From: Lingula anatina
Taxonomy: Eukaryota > Brachiopoda > Lingulata > Lingulida > Lingulidae
DNA length: 44,693 bases
Assembly: GCF_001039355.2 (NCBI RefSeq)
Contig: NW_019775647.1
Location: 67,079-111,771, forward strand
Direction of reading: 5' to 3'
A model generated the notes under the pieces. The model was given only the letters and a program-made list of their open reading frames with translations. It was not told the origin of the DNA and made no database searches. Position numbers and translations under genes: made by a program. Shown here one piece after another: positions 26,235 to 37,323 of this stretch (the stretch's first letter is position 1; each line of letters starts with the position of its first letter).

Positions 26235-26810
26235 CAACACGTAATAAAGATAATAAGACATTGATATTTATTTGATGTATTAGCTATTTAAAATTTTCCA
26301 TTTTAACTACGCTTGTGTTGATCGTGACTTATTATCATCAAGTGAACTTCAAATAAAATTGTTATACGTGTTTTAAAACCAAGCCTGATTTGTTCTTTAG
26401 AGTTTTGTTCTCATATTCGACCTGCCTTTACTCTAGTCTTCTGTTGCAGTTGATATAACATAACCCGGTATTGTTTGCTCGCGTCGATAGCAATCTCCTT
26501 TGCATCAGCTATAGGTTTGTTTGTTTATTTAAGTGACCTGTGCTATAATGCAAGTAATACAGATACATTTTTTTCTTTTTGCACCCAGCCCCAGTGGGCT
26601 TATAAGTCACTATTTAATTTATATTATTTTAATGTATTAATGATCAAGAAAAAAATAGAAACAATAAATAATATTCTTTAACCACGGCTAGCGCGTAGAA
26701 CAAAAGACTCGGCCGCTGTATTCGACATACAAGCACGTCATGTACGAGTGCGTTCCACGGTCTGTTGCACTACTAGTGTAGTAGCCAATCAGAGGCCGTG
26801 GTTTAAGCCA
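26235..26810. other. Non-coding, possible repeat debris
   Basis: No gene seen. The sequence from about 26690 is GC-richer and may belong to the foldback element that follows. Confidence 0.4.
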
Positions 26811-26924
26811 GATACAACACTCGTCACCGAGCTGTACGTGAAATTTACTCGTGTATTGTCTCGCCTGCGGCTCGCCAATACACTCGTAATATTTCACGTA
26901 CAGCTCGGCGACTCGTATTGTATC
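26811..26924. repeat. Foldback hairpin element
   Basis: Arms at 26811-26858 and 26876-26924 are imperfect inverted copies (core CGAGCTGTACGTGAAAT on both). They enclose a 17-base spacer that is itself rich in TCGCC/GGCTCG. It is inserted at the edge of LINE sequence and is probably a MITE-type foldback element. The outer limits are not certain. Confidence 0.75.
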
Positions 26925-26934
26925 TATCACATAA

Positions 26935-27051
26935 TGATGTTCATATCATCCGGCGTTTCACTGAATATAGCAATGTCGTCTGCGTACAACAATATATCTA
27001 GTCTAATGTCACCTACCATTACCCCTTTTCCAAGTGCTTTTATATCCTGAG
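26935..27051 (-). mobile_element. LINE reverse transcriptase, motif C fragment
   Basis: Read on the minus strand this continues the reverse transcriptase at 29409-30190. The frame gives DIKALGKG, then LLYADDIAIFSE. YADD (26975-26986) is the catalytic motif C of non-LTR retrotransposon reverse transcriptases. It is separated from the rest of the enzyme by the element at 27052-29400 and is cut on the other side by the foldback repeat. Confidence 0.88.
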
Positions 27052-27369
27052 CAAGGAGTTATAACAGATTGTTTATTTGGGGGTGGCCGGCTCATGTCTT
27101 AGTTACACTAACTCTTATCAAAATAACACGACCCAGGACTGGGCCCCTGGGGACGTGTGTTTTGACAGCGCCCCTGGTTCAAAGCTTAGAGATTGCTTTT
27201 TGGACGTTAGAGTTGCTGTATAAAAGTCCCTTTAATTAGTGATCACGTATTACTGAAGAGATGAAAGCTGTGATAGAACGTGTCTGTACTATAATTCTGA
27301 TTCGAATTATGTAATAAAATGCCGTGTTCAAAGTTATCGGCCTGTTTTTTCACTTCAGTAAGATGTGAG

Positions 27370-27891
27370 AGAGGTGTCTCGCCTCTGTATGTGATTGACC
27401 TGAAGAGCCGATTGTACGAACTACGCACAGTGCGGCGGGGGAACAGAAAAAAGTGGTGGGAGGTTGGACTGGTTGCAGAAAGCGCTTTTCGGTCAACAAG
27501 TGACCTTCATCAGCTGCAGAGTCCTAAAAAAGGGGGGGGTTGGGAGGGGTGGTCAGTACTGTGTATAACCTTATGGTTATCACAGGATGGAGTGTTCGTC
27601 CTGGTATTGTAGGACTTTCTCCGCAAAGGTTTCTCGCCTTTGTATGTGACTGCTTATGCAGAGTAAGGTGCACAAGTGTGCTAGGACGTCTTGTCCCGAC
27701 AAAGGTGTCTCGCCTTTGTGTGTAGCTGCTTATGTAAAGCAAGGTGCACAAATGTGCTAGGACGTCTCGTCCTGACAAAGGTGTCTCGCCTTTGTGTGTG
27801 TGTCTGCTTGGCAGATCACCGTGAGGAATGCGTGCACAAGGTTTCGCTTGTGACGATTTCCGTAGTTACACAAAAGTGTCTCGCTTTTGTG
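27370..27891. repeat. Six hairpins with a common TCTCG-type loop; 76-bp tandem units
   Basis: Stem-loops lie at 27370-27386, 27624-27642, 27699-27719, 27775-27795, 27835-27852 and 27869-27891. Most have the loop TGTCTCG or TTTCTCG, while stems vary with matched changes (AGAGG/CCTCT, CAAAGG/CCTTTG, CACAAAAG/CTTTTGTG, CACAAG/CTTGTG). Copies two to four recur at 76-base spacing. Confidence 0.75.
27474..27518 (-). ncRNA. Hammerhead-ribozyme-like motif
   Basis: The minus strand holds the core CTGATGA and GAAA around a 5-bp helix II (GGTCA/TGACC, loop CTTGT). Helix I is CTGCA/TGCAG and a very short self-complementary helix III (AAGC/GCTT) is followed by T as the cleavage nucleotide. This order matches minimal type-I hammerheads. 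Penelope-like retroelements and retrozymes are known to carry such motifs with short helix III, thought to work as dimers. One extra A sits between the core and helix II, so activity is uncertain. Confidence 0.6.
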
Positions 27892-28379
27892 GCAGTGGTG
27901 CTTACAGATAGCGGCACAGTAGAAGTGGTGAGGACAGTCACCTGCTTGGTCTGTGGTCACTATTGTGAGCTAGTGGGTTCTGACCGCGACGTGTTGATTG
28001 CTTAATAGTCGAGTGAGAACTGTCTGTGCAGGTGGCTTCCCGGCCTCTAAATAGCCCCTAGTGTCCGTTGATTGGTTGACAGACATGGCCTCTTCTGATT
28101 GGATAGTGTCCATTCTGTAATAAGGGATTGAGGTGTGAGGTTGTCTGGCGGACACCTAGATCTAGAAGTAGTGTTCTAGGAGGGTTGCCTCTGTAGGATA
28201 CGTTTACGACCAGACGGCTTGTTATGTGCGTTTTAAGATCTCGTTTCTTTGAAACAGGTTTTTAAGAAAAACGGTATAGTGGATAGTAACGTGTGTGCGT
28301 TTCAGTAGAGACATCCATGTTTGGAGCGATTTGAGCATTTCTGTTGCCCTTTTAGATTTGTTGAGTTCATTTCCCCGTG

Positions 28380-29318
28380 TCTTTTTCTGGGGGGGGGGGT
28401 TAATTTGCCCTTGGGTGGTGTAGGGATTAAGGAAAGATATTATTTCTCCTGAGAGTAGAAGTTGAGATTTCTCGCTTAAGGTGTGTGACAAGAGGGTGTT
28501 CTTTATTTCTTGCTTTATTTAGCATTAGAACATTAAGGTATAGCTTTTCCTGATCATATGTGTAGCCCTGAAAAGGGCTGTTGTTTTGTAATGGGTCTTC
28601 TTCTCAGAGTCTTTTAAGGGTGGCGGTTGTCTTTTGTTTCGCTTTAGTGGAGATGACGGCTCTTTTCTTCTTCGTCTTCATCTTCAGGAGCAGGTCACGT
28701 ACTTGTTCTATAAGAGGGGAGTCAGGGGTGGGTGGTGGTTGGTTTAATTCCCGCATTTCATATGTACCATGGACCATGTAGAAGGCTTCCGCCTGGGATT
28801 CCCGGGCCGAGGCCTCCGCTAGTTTCCCCTTCGCATTCTCGACGATAGTAGCGATGTGGTGTTCTATTGTCTCTTTGATTTAGGTTGAGGCCTTTTCTTG
28901 TATCTCGATGAGCTGGGTAAGAAGGACTTCATAGTCAGGACAGCCCTTAACGTCAACTCTGGCCCGGACGTTATGACTCCCCCCTGGTTAATTGTTTCGT
29001 GATGTGCTCGGCCCACTCTTGGCAGCCGGCCGCGTACTGCTTCGCTTCCCTCACCTCTTCACGGTGGGGATTATTTGAGTTTTGCGGCGCGGTCAGGGGT
29101 GCTGGGCGTTTAGGGATTATGCTCTTTGGTAGTCCTGTAGTGTGCCACTTCTTTGACTCCAGTTGTCGTTGTTTTGGCCATTGGTTGCGTTCCCTCCTTT
29201 GTCTCAGAGTATCACGGTGCATTTTCGTTTCAGGGTACATGGTAGGTTGCTGTGTAGACAGACTTATGTTTGATCCAGAGATTAATCTGAATATAAGTAA
29301 GGAGTGCCCGGACGTCAA
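28380..29318 (-). pseudogene. Decayed ORF of the inserted element
   Basis: Minus-strand frames give a largely continuous hydrophilic protein broken by a few stops and at least one frameshift. It runs from about 29318 (KMHRDTLRQRRERNQWPK) through EYEVLL-like, helix-rich sequence (ATIVENAKGKLAEASARE) and a basic stretch (LLLKMKTKKKRAVISTKA) to about 28380. I recognise no domain. A structural or N-terminal protein of a retroelement would be consistent with the charge and the nearby hammerhead motif, but this is inference. Confidence 0.45.
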
Positions 29319-29408
29319 GGGTCTCCTTGATGTTACTTCATTCTGATTGTTTCAAGTGAGTCGTGCTACGGTTGTATGCAGGTTATCCTATAACTCCTTG
29401 ATCCTGAG

Positions 29409-30190
29409 CTAGATCATTTTATGAATAGTGCAAATAAGGTAGGTGATAGGTTGTCACCTTGTCTAACACCAGCCATCGTTTCAAACCAGTTTGTATTGTT
29501 TCCATTGAGATTTACACATGACTCTGTTAGTGCGTACATAGATTTCAGCACAGCATACATAGGCCCGTTAATGCCAATATTTATCAGTTTGAGGAGTAGT
29601 AAATCTCTATTTAAAAAATCAAAAGCTTTCATCAGATCGATGAAAGTTACAAACGTGTCTTTACCCTCCTCCATTCTGTTCTTAACAATAGAGTTTAACA
29701 CAAAGATGTGGTCTTCACAAGACCTGTTTTTTCTAAAGCCATTTTGTTCTTCTACCAGTAAGTCATTGTTCTCAAAATACGCTAATATTCTTTTGATTAT
29801 AACCGAGCTGAATATTTTTGATATGGTACACAATAAACTTATTCCTCTATAATTCAGCGGTATTCTTGGATCTAGTTTACTGTCCTTCGGTATTGGTATT
29901 ATAATTGCCTTTCTCCACATATTGGGTAATAATGCCGTGTCAAATATGAAATTGAACAGTGATGTTAATAAATTAATAATAGTTTCGTTTTTCAAAATTT
30001 CATTGGGGATATTATCTACTCCCGTAGCTTTCTTTTGCTTTGCCTTAGCTACTGCTGCGCTAACCTCTTGTTTTTCAATAGTGCCATTTATGCTGTAATT
30101 AGGATTAAACAAGGGGTCAGACATTACACCCTCCATAGTTCTTCTGTATTCTAGACTTTGTTCGAGAAATTCAGCATCGAAATCATTTAT
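29409..30190 (-). pseudogene. Non-LTR retrotransposon reverse transcriptase, 5' truncated and frameshifted
   Basis: An open frame of about 260 codons shows the ordered RT motifs: KATGVDNIPNEILKN; IIIPIPKDSKLDPR then NYRGISLL; EEQNGFRKNRSCEDH; motif A FVTFIDLMKAFDFLNRDLL with the catalytic Asp; motif B AGVRQGDNLSPTLFALFI. One extra A in the codon after LFALFI shifts the frame just before the target duplication at 29401-29408. Motif C (YADD) lies 2.4 kb away at 26975-26986 because of the later insertion. Endonuclease and 5' parts are absent. The copy is dead. Confidence 0.9.
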
Positions 30191-30397
30191 ATGTCAGTTA
30201 TAATAGAAACCTTAAGTTAGGCAATTAAGAAGAGGGAAAAACCGTGTTCGTTGAACCAACTAATTTGGGTGTCCGATAAGGAATACTTGAGGATTCCCCT
30301 ACCCTGTAATTATCATGTGGCCTGTATTGTTCGATCATACGGGGCAGGGTTTGGAGACCATGTGGCCATTTGGTGAGGGGAATTTCAGGCGGCACTG
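30191..30397. other. Unassigned sequence between LINE and Tc1-like remnant
   Basis: No feature recognised. The minus-strand LINE frame meets a stop near 30195-30200. Confidence 0.4.
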
Positions 30398-31252
30398 TAT
30401 AAACGCACGAAAGAATATGTAGATTTATTTTCATATATGGAACTAGAGTATTTAGCCAAAAAATAACAGCATATTTTATTCGACAAATAGACATCACTTT
30501 GAGAGCATTAGGGGAAGTTTAAATGCATAGTCCAAGAGTTAGGGCATGAAATACACCATGGGGGTCAACATCCTGAGTTCACAGACACCATTAAATTTGT
30601 GCAGAGCAGTACACCAGCGGCGCATGGACATCACTAAATTGTCAATAGAGGCCTAAGGGATATTATCCCATTCCTCCTGGAGTGCTTCTTGCAGTTGGCG
30701 AACATTTTCGAGAGCTGGAACATGATGGCTGAAAACTCTGATCCAGAACATTCCACAGGTGTTTGTTGGGCGACATGGTGCATGAGGGTGGTTCCTAATG
30801 CTACCAGTGTCTCTGAAGCGTGTTCCCAGACGGCTGACAGTGGAATGATGCACATTCAGGCATGCTGCAACTTCTGTTACTGAGAAGCCAGCATTGAGCA
30901 TGCTGATGACCTGCTCCCTCATGGTTCCAGACATCTGTGGCATGTTGACAAGTGGCAGAAATACACATTTTTGTGTGCCCTTTTATTGCCTAGGCGGTAG
31001 AGAGTGTCCGAGTATTGGTCTTGCAGATTGACCTCTACTCCGTCATGCTCCATTAGTCTTATTGGTGTAAAAACTTAACCTTTGAGTATACTCACGGGGA
31101 GCGGCCAAGTGAAACCAGACCACTATAATTGATCAAAACAGATCCATCAGTTCACAAATAAACCATCAACCTGGGCATATTTCATGATTATCCATTTCAA
31201 CTGACCATTTTAGTTTTATTTCGTGCGTTTATATTTTTGTTCAGTATATATA
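30398..31252 (-). mobile_element. Tc1-like transposon remnant
   Basis: The minus strand has the N-terminal helix-turn-helix of a Tc1-like transposase (MREQVISMLNAGFSVTEVAA, then HHSTVSRLGTRFRDTGS) joined directly to its C-terminus (RQLQEALQEEWDNIP, then a stop). The catalytic centre is deleted. The inverted ends are recognisable as TATAAACGCACGAAA at 30398-30412 and its inverse at 31218-31232, the latter continuing to TTTTTGTTCAGTATATA. The left end has lost its outermost bases. Confidence 0.8.
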
Positions 31253-32453
31253 TCACTGTTTGGAAGAGGAGTTTATAGTTCCCTATTATGATTTTAAGTG
31301 TATTTTTGGATTCCGCATTAACCCTTTGCAGGCAGCCCGATAGGCAGGGATAGGTTTCGGTGGGTTCAAATGACATTTCTCAAGCTAACTTATCCCTTTT
31401 TTATCCCATTCCCACAGATTTTAGATCGATCTATCCCTGTGGGGAATCTCACTAGATTACTGTCAGTTTAGCTGGCTTAAGCCTCTGTCCCGCCTACTAA
31501 AAGCTGTAAGGGGGTAATTAACTGTCGTGCGAGCTCAAAGGGGAGAAATTGCCCTCTTTATTATCATTTGACTGATAATATTTCCATTTTCGTGGAAATA
31601 TTTCCGTGCATAAAAGACTGAAAATATAACAATTACAATTAAAACTCAAAAACACAAATGAGATTGAACACCATTATTCAGTAAACTTCTTTAACAACAC
31701 GTAGTGGTGTAGATCGATTTTAATATTATGATTTTAAATGTTAAACTTTTTATAAATCTAATTTAATCTTATTCAAACTACATATCAATTACACTGAGTA
31801 GACTATAAATAACGATACAAACAGTTACAAACCCAATTAACACCAAGTGTATACTTGATAAGGGTATGCCATAGATATCAAGTTAGCTGTTAAGTACGCG
31901 TCGAGGATGATAACGAATTGCATAAAATATTAACAGTTTCTGATACTTACAAAGTCAAGATTTTAAATATGTACAATCCTTCTACTTCATAAATAAAACA
32001 AATATTTAACCTCGAAATTACGAAAATTTTTAATGACTTTATAAAAACATTGTCCGAGAAACAGTTCAAAACTAGTCTGCGGACATGTAGTGTTTCTAAG
32101 TACCATTATTAAGTGACCCTTAGCCAAAAAACTAAGAATAATTTTAATTAAAATATTAAAATAGTGTCAGATAAATCACGAATTTCCGGGAGCAATGACA
32201 ACGATCGAGATCACGTTCAAATAAACCCATATACGTGTATGTTGTATTTCTATAGCTTTACACACGTCTCTTTCTAAGTAAAAAATCCAATGGCTAATAG
32301 AAAATTCAAACAGTTTTCTTACTACAATGTACTAAAGTGAACATAATTACGGCACCTTAAGGTATTTTCTCTCTTGATTATTATTTCTGATGCTATGACT
32401 TACTAGCATTTTCTCTACTGCACATGCATATTCTTTATTACCTGGTCACCTGT
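31253..32453. other. Gene-free AT-rich stretch
   Basis: No gene recognised. A GC-richer patch at about 31318-31520 begins TTAACCCTTTGCAGG, which resembles a TTAA-type transposon end, but no matching opposite end was found. Confidence 0.4.
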
Positions 32454-32624
32454 CGGGCCCGTAGCCAGGGGGGATTCGGGGGGTTCGAAAGAACCCTCCC
32501 TTTTTGCTGGAAAAGGTCCACTCTGGGTAAAATTTGACCTAGGTACATGGGGATTATATGGTAAAAGGTCCACTTTTTCAGAAAAAAGCCCCCCCCCCCT
32601 TTGTAATTGCTGGCTACGGGCCTG
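32454..32624. mobile_element. 171-bp MITE
   Basis: The ends GGGCCCGTAGCCAG and CTGGCTACGGGCCTG are inverted copies (about 14 bp). CCTGT flanks both sides (32449-32453 and 32625-32629). Inside, AAGGTCCACT occurs twice. No coding capacity, so it is a non-autonomous DNA element. Its right end recurs at 32698-32740 only because of the contig overlap. Confidence 0.75.
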
Positions 32625-32813
32625 CCTGTGTTGGGATTGATTACATGTAAGGGCATTTGTGCTCAAACTGATTTAAACCCAAAATGAAACGTAAGCNAAA
32701 AAAGCCCCCCCCCCCCTTTGTAATTGCTGGCTACGGGCCTGCCTGTGTTGGGATTGATTACATGTAAGGGCATTTGTGCTCAAACTGATTTAAACCCAAA
32801 ATGAAACGTAAGC
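32582..32813. repeat. 115/116-bp direct repeat around an N (probable contig overlap)
   Basis: 32582-32696 and 32698-32813 are the same sequence except for one extra C in a poly-C run, separated only by the N at 32697. This repeats the pattern seen at 15205. Confidence 0.9.
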
Positions 32814-33027
32814 ATAGCAACATCTTTAATGTAAAAAGCCTTTAAATTCAACCCATCCCAAACAAAAACACCATTGTTAACTGAAAGCTGCAGCTAATGA
32901 ATACAGAATTGGCTAAAAATGACGCATTTCTTCACGTGACAGCGAATTAGCATAGCACCGCAACCAATGCCGAGGGCTAAAAAGTTGTAGATAAAAGTGC
33001 GAATGTCCTGGGATTGGATTCACTGAT

Positions 33028-33051
33028 ATGAAGCGAGGTGGGCAGAGATAA
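33028..33051 (+). promoter_or_regulatory. Short upstream ORF of gene B
   Basis: ATG at 33028 opens seven codons (MKRGGQR) ending in TAA at 33049-33051, six bases before the gene B start at 33057. If the transcript begins upstream it would be a uORF able to damp translation. The transcription start is not visible; a CCAAT box lies at about 32961-32965. Confidence 0.35.
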
Positions 33052-33056
33052 AGATA

Positions 33057-33096
33057 ATGTCGTTGAGTGTTTTGTTACTGGTCACCCTATTCAAGT
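33057..33096 (+). CDS. Gene B exon 1: signal peptide
   Basis: ATG at 33057 encodes MSLSVLLLVTLFK followed by the perfect donor GTAAGT. The split codon joins the next exon as W, giving the hydrophobic core plus WSIAQ, a good signal-peptidase site (SIA|QTC). The start is chosen because an in-frame hydrophobic leader and matched phase follow. Confidence 0.78.
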
Positions 33097-36000
33097 GTAA
33101 GTACTTTTATATATGTGTGTAATTACAAGTTGTTGTCCTGATTATTTAATTTTATCATTTGCTACACTAAATTCTCCTTATTTCATTCCGTTTTTTAAAT
33201 TTAATATTTTCCATTTAATTCTTTTTTCAAAATTCGCTTTTATCTTGAATCCATAATTATTTCGTCATTCCAAAATGCATGTAAAGTAAAACTTGTAACC
33301 ACAAAATATGTCAAACTTGTTTTAACAACCACATATATTACGTATTATACGTACATATATTACTACAGACTTGACATTTAATATGGAATATTTTTTCCAA
33401 ATCATAATTAATCAGTTTTTTCCTATTTTGCTGACTGATAAATGAAAAGAAGGATTAAAATCGTGTTTTAAAAACTTCTGATAATTTGTTCGATGTTATT
33501 GTGACATGAGTCCATTAATTGAATTCGCCAGTGAAGCAAACAAAAATACATTGCCTATTTTAAGTCATACGACAACCATTGAAAGCGATATTTTGGATAT
33601 CCATATTTTCCAAGTTATCCTCTTTAAAAGAGTTACACGCCCCACAAAGGTCCCTCATGTGGGTGTCTAGTCACAGCAATGGTCGCTGTTACGCCGGACC
33701 TCATCTTGCTGCTACCAGAGCTTTCAAGCGACAAGACATTCCTTAGAATGGGTTTTTAGAGTTTAATCTGGAATAAAATTCCAGGCAACGGTTAAGACTT
33801 GGCCAGTTTGGTTCAGTTTTGTTGTAGGACATGCAAGCCGTTGATACAGCGAGTAATGACCTACCCACATATTGTCTATGTGGTTCAAATATGGCGATTT
33901 TGATGACCAAGGTAGCTGCTCATTCCCTTGGTTCTGTAAGTTATCTGCTATTAAAAGTTCTCTGTGTGAACCGGCAATCTCATCGTGCAACCAAAATTGT
34001 TCCTAAGATGCCCCTATCAAATGATGGTCAAGTGGTTCCCAGAGTATTCCTCTATTTGATCTGGTTCAGGTTTTCATCGATGACTTCCATTAGTGTTTTG
34101 GCACTAATGTGGTATCCACTCCAAATAGTGATGCTTCCAATGACCCTAGTCACTTAAATAGTACACACGTCTTGTCGTAGGCCTCTTCAGGATGTCTGTA
34201 AACACTGTTTTGACCATTTTAGTGGTACGGGTGAAATCTGACTTCCATAAAGAAAGCCACGCGATATCAGTGTTCTACCCAGAAACGGTCAGGGTCCCCA
34301 ATTCATTAGAGAGACAGACTACGCCGTTTAGCTGTTTACAGTGGCTTCCTCAGAGGTCGCCTGATATCCTAACCTTCTGAAACCATTTTGGTGTTCGCTA
34401 AGAGCCTTGAAAAAACGCGTTTTGGTGACAATTTGCCCCTCATTCAAAACGGACTGGGTGGTTTTGGTTTAATTGCAGCAGCATATCCTGAAGGACAGCG
34501 AGTCCTGTAACCTGGTGGTAAGATGTCGATACATTGGGCGTGGTATCTGTGTAGGTGCATCAGTTTGGGCATAACCCTATAAAACTGTGCAGACCATTCC
34601 GTTTGACACAATAATCTGTCTGGCAATGTCTGTCTTTTTCGCGCCATTCTGGCACAGCTAAACAATTTTAAAAAACACTGCTTAATTCATGTTACGCAAT
34701 GCAACGGTCCGTTTGCATGCAAAATTTCAAATTCTTCGATACAGTAGTTGCCGACACATGGATACTTTTTTGACAGAACCATGCTTCATCAAAGCCAAGC
34801 TTTGACCAGCCCAAAGGAGCACCAGCCAATTAAATCACTGCATATTACACAATGCAGCAGTGCAACAGACTTGGTAGTCAGTTAATTGGTAGCGACACAC
34901 CTGACTTCATACTTCTCCAGTCAGATATCTTATGTGAGATCTGAGTTTTTTTGAAAAAAGAAAGCATTTTTTAACTAGGTATACCTTTAAAACTGAAATA
35001 TTCCATATTAAATGTCAAGTCTGTATATTACGTAAAAAGGGGTCCGTTGATAAACGAATAGAAATGCATCCTTTGGGTCAATATTAGGATATATTTATCG
35101 TTCTTTGTTCCAAAAATGTTTTAAAGAGAATTAAACGCGATAGTCGAGTTCCCCTTATTATCCAAACCTACTCACGTATAGATGCCTTGTTACATGTTCA
35201 TCAGTAACAGCTAATAATGGGATGTAACGCAAACTTGTGGGTCGATTTTACACAATGCCAAAATAACTAAAAACAAGTAACAGATCTGATTAAGAATTTG
35301 CTGATTTAATTATGAATTGTTTAAGCAAGAGCCAAGATACTTCTAATTTTATCCTTATATATTGTTTATATCAAGCGCGATATCTGTATGAAATGTATAT
35401 ATCACTTGTGCCAGCTCCTATGGATAATCTCTAAAACGCGGAATATATGTTTCATACAACAAAATAAAGGTTTTGTAAAAAAAAAAAAAGCAGGAATCCA
35501 TTTTAAAAAATCTGCAATTGACTGAGCATTAAACTAAGAAAAAAAGTACCATATTTCAAATTTATGGTCACTCGTGTTACCGTCTTTAACGCGCGTGATA
35601 CGCCCACTGCGATAATACTTGAGTAATATAAGTGTTTAACTCCACCCAGGTTGTTTTTCTGACATGTGTGAGCAATATTTGCTGGAGGCAGCAGCGGTAT
35701 AGTTGTACATATGTATTGCCGATAACACATCTTAACGCCGGAACTTTACAGCGAGAAATACGGTTATGATACTACCTTCAATGTCTTAGCACCTTAACCC
35801 CTTTAAAGCTTAAGATCCAATAGCTTAGATAGAGTTAATGCTTTTGTCATCTTTTAAATCATTATAAACATGTATTTCTTTTTGTTATTCTTTATTCATT
35901 CACAGAGCTCCAGTTCCCCCAAATTTAAACCCTAAAATTAATAAAACCCCCTCAAATAAAATAAGCTGACGCCTAGTTGTCTTTCTGAAATATACAGTAA

Positions 36001-37116
36001 GACATGGCCTCCTACATGACTACCCAGTCATTTAAAACTGACTTTTTTTAACAAAACATGTAATAAAACATCAAATTCAACTGGACAGATCGAGCAATAA
36101 TTCCTGGGTAAGAGAAAAATGCCCTCTTCAAGAGAAAAATTCTCTTTGGCGAGTAGGTCCCGTTTAGGGTATCTTTAAAACCAGACATAACTCTTACAAA
36201 AGTCTAGTGAATTGTTGCTGACTGGAGCCTATCTTACTCAAAACGTAACGTACTGCATCCAAATTTATTTAATTGTTTTTCTTTATTTTTTCTTAATCTT
36301 TACAACATTAGAACCAGCATCAATTCAATTGATTTATCTACATTTTCATTTACATTGAATATTATGTAACCCATTCACTGCTTGTTCTCTAAATTGCACC
36401 CATTGTTTTCAAACTTTGAATTTTAAACTAACAACGCAGAATCGGCTTTTCTCATTTAGGCCCTTACCTAAAACTGCATCGATATTGTAAAACAAGCTCT
36501 GGGATTGGTGTTTATTATTAAACAATTACATGTCAGTGTTTATTGTTTGGTGCATTTTATTCCCAAAAATTTTCTTATATAAAAACACCGGACATCAACA
36601 TCCAAAGCGGTCATTCCGTCTAGAATCGTCCTCAGGGTAAAATAGGCTACATGTGCCTTAATCTACAAAAATACGATATTCCTCTCCTTTTCGTACAAAA
36701 ATATTTTACGTATTGTGTGGGGGAGGGGGTTAAATCAAGACTACAAAAATGTGAGCACGTGAACAGGGGTAAATGTTATGTATACATTTCAGATAATATA
36801 CAGAAGCTCATCTGAACAGCGACTGTCAACTTCCGCTAAAGACAATATATAACATTTACTTGTGAAGTATTTATATTGTACATGTGTTTCAGGGTCCATT
36901 GCTCAAACATGCGATGAAAACGCAGAGTGTGTTTCAAACACAGGGTTATTCCTCAACAACCATCTGTTGGGGAACGGGATCCTGTGTTCCTTTTTATTTA
37001 GCTCGTGCCAGTCGAATCCCGCACAGACACCAACAACAGGTTGTACTTGTGTATGTAGAAACGGATTTACTGGGGACGGAACTACGTGTACAGGTCTGGG
37101 GAGTCATTTTTCTCTC

Positions 37117-37154
<38 letters not shown>

Positions 37155-37289
37155 ATTTTAAATAATTTACATTTCTTGACAAGATAATGTACAATGTGAC
37201 AATAGGGTAATCCAATTTAAGTTTTGCTTATTAAATAAAAGTGTATATCATTTTATGTTATGCCGTAATAATGTGATAGATAGATAGAC

Positions 37290-37323
<34 letters not shown>

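Larger units (their letters stand above)
27052..29400. mobile_element. 2.35-kb inserted element with 12-bp TIRs and 8-bp target duplication
   Basis: The termini CAAGGAGTTATA (27052-27063) and its reverse complement (29389-29400) are perfect. ATCCTGAG lies directly outside both ends (27044-27051 and 29401-29408), and the LINE reading resumes across the empty site. An 8-bp duplication and a YARNG-type end fit hAT DNA transposons. The inside does not look like a hAT transposase. It holds a hammerhead-like motif, six hairpins with a shared loop and a decayed minus-strand ORF, so classification is open. Confidence 0.8.

Noticed and set aside
27573-27891. CRISPR-like spaced repeats
   Set aside because: The 76-bp units are tandem and the spacers are similar to one another; the genome is eukaryotic.
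28999-29346. 115-codon plus-strand frame rich in Cys and Phe
   Set aside because: It mirrors the minus-strand decayed ORF, which has better composition and continuity.
29421-29852. 143-codon plus-strand frame
   Set aside because: It lies antisense to the clear reverse transcriptase motifs.
31318-31520. piggyBac/Kolobok-like end TTAACCCTTTGCAGG
   Set aside because: No inverted partner with a TTAA duplication was found nearby.
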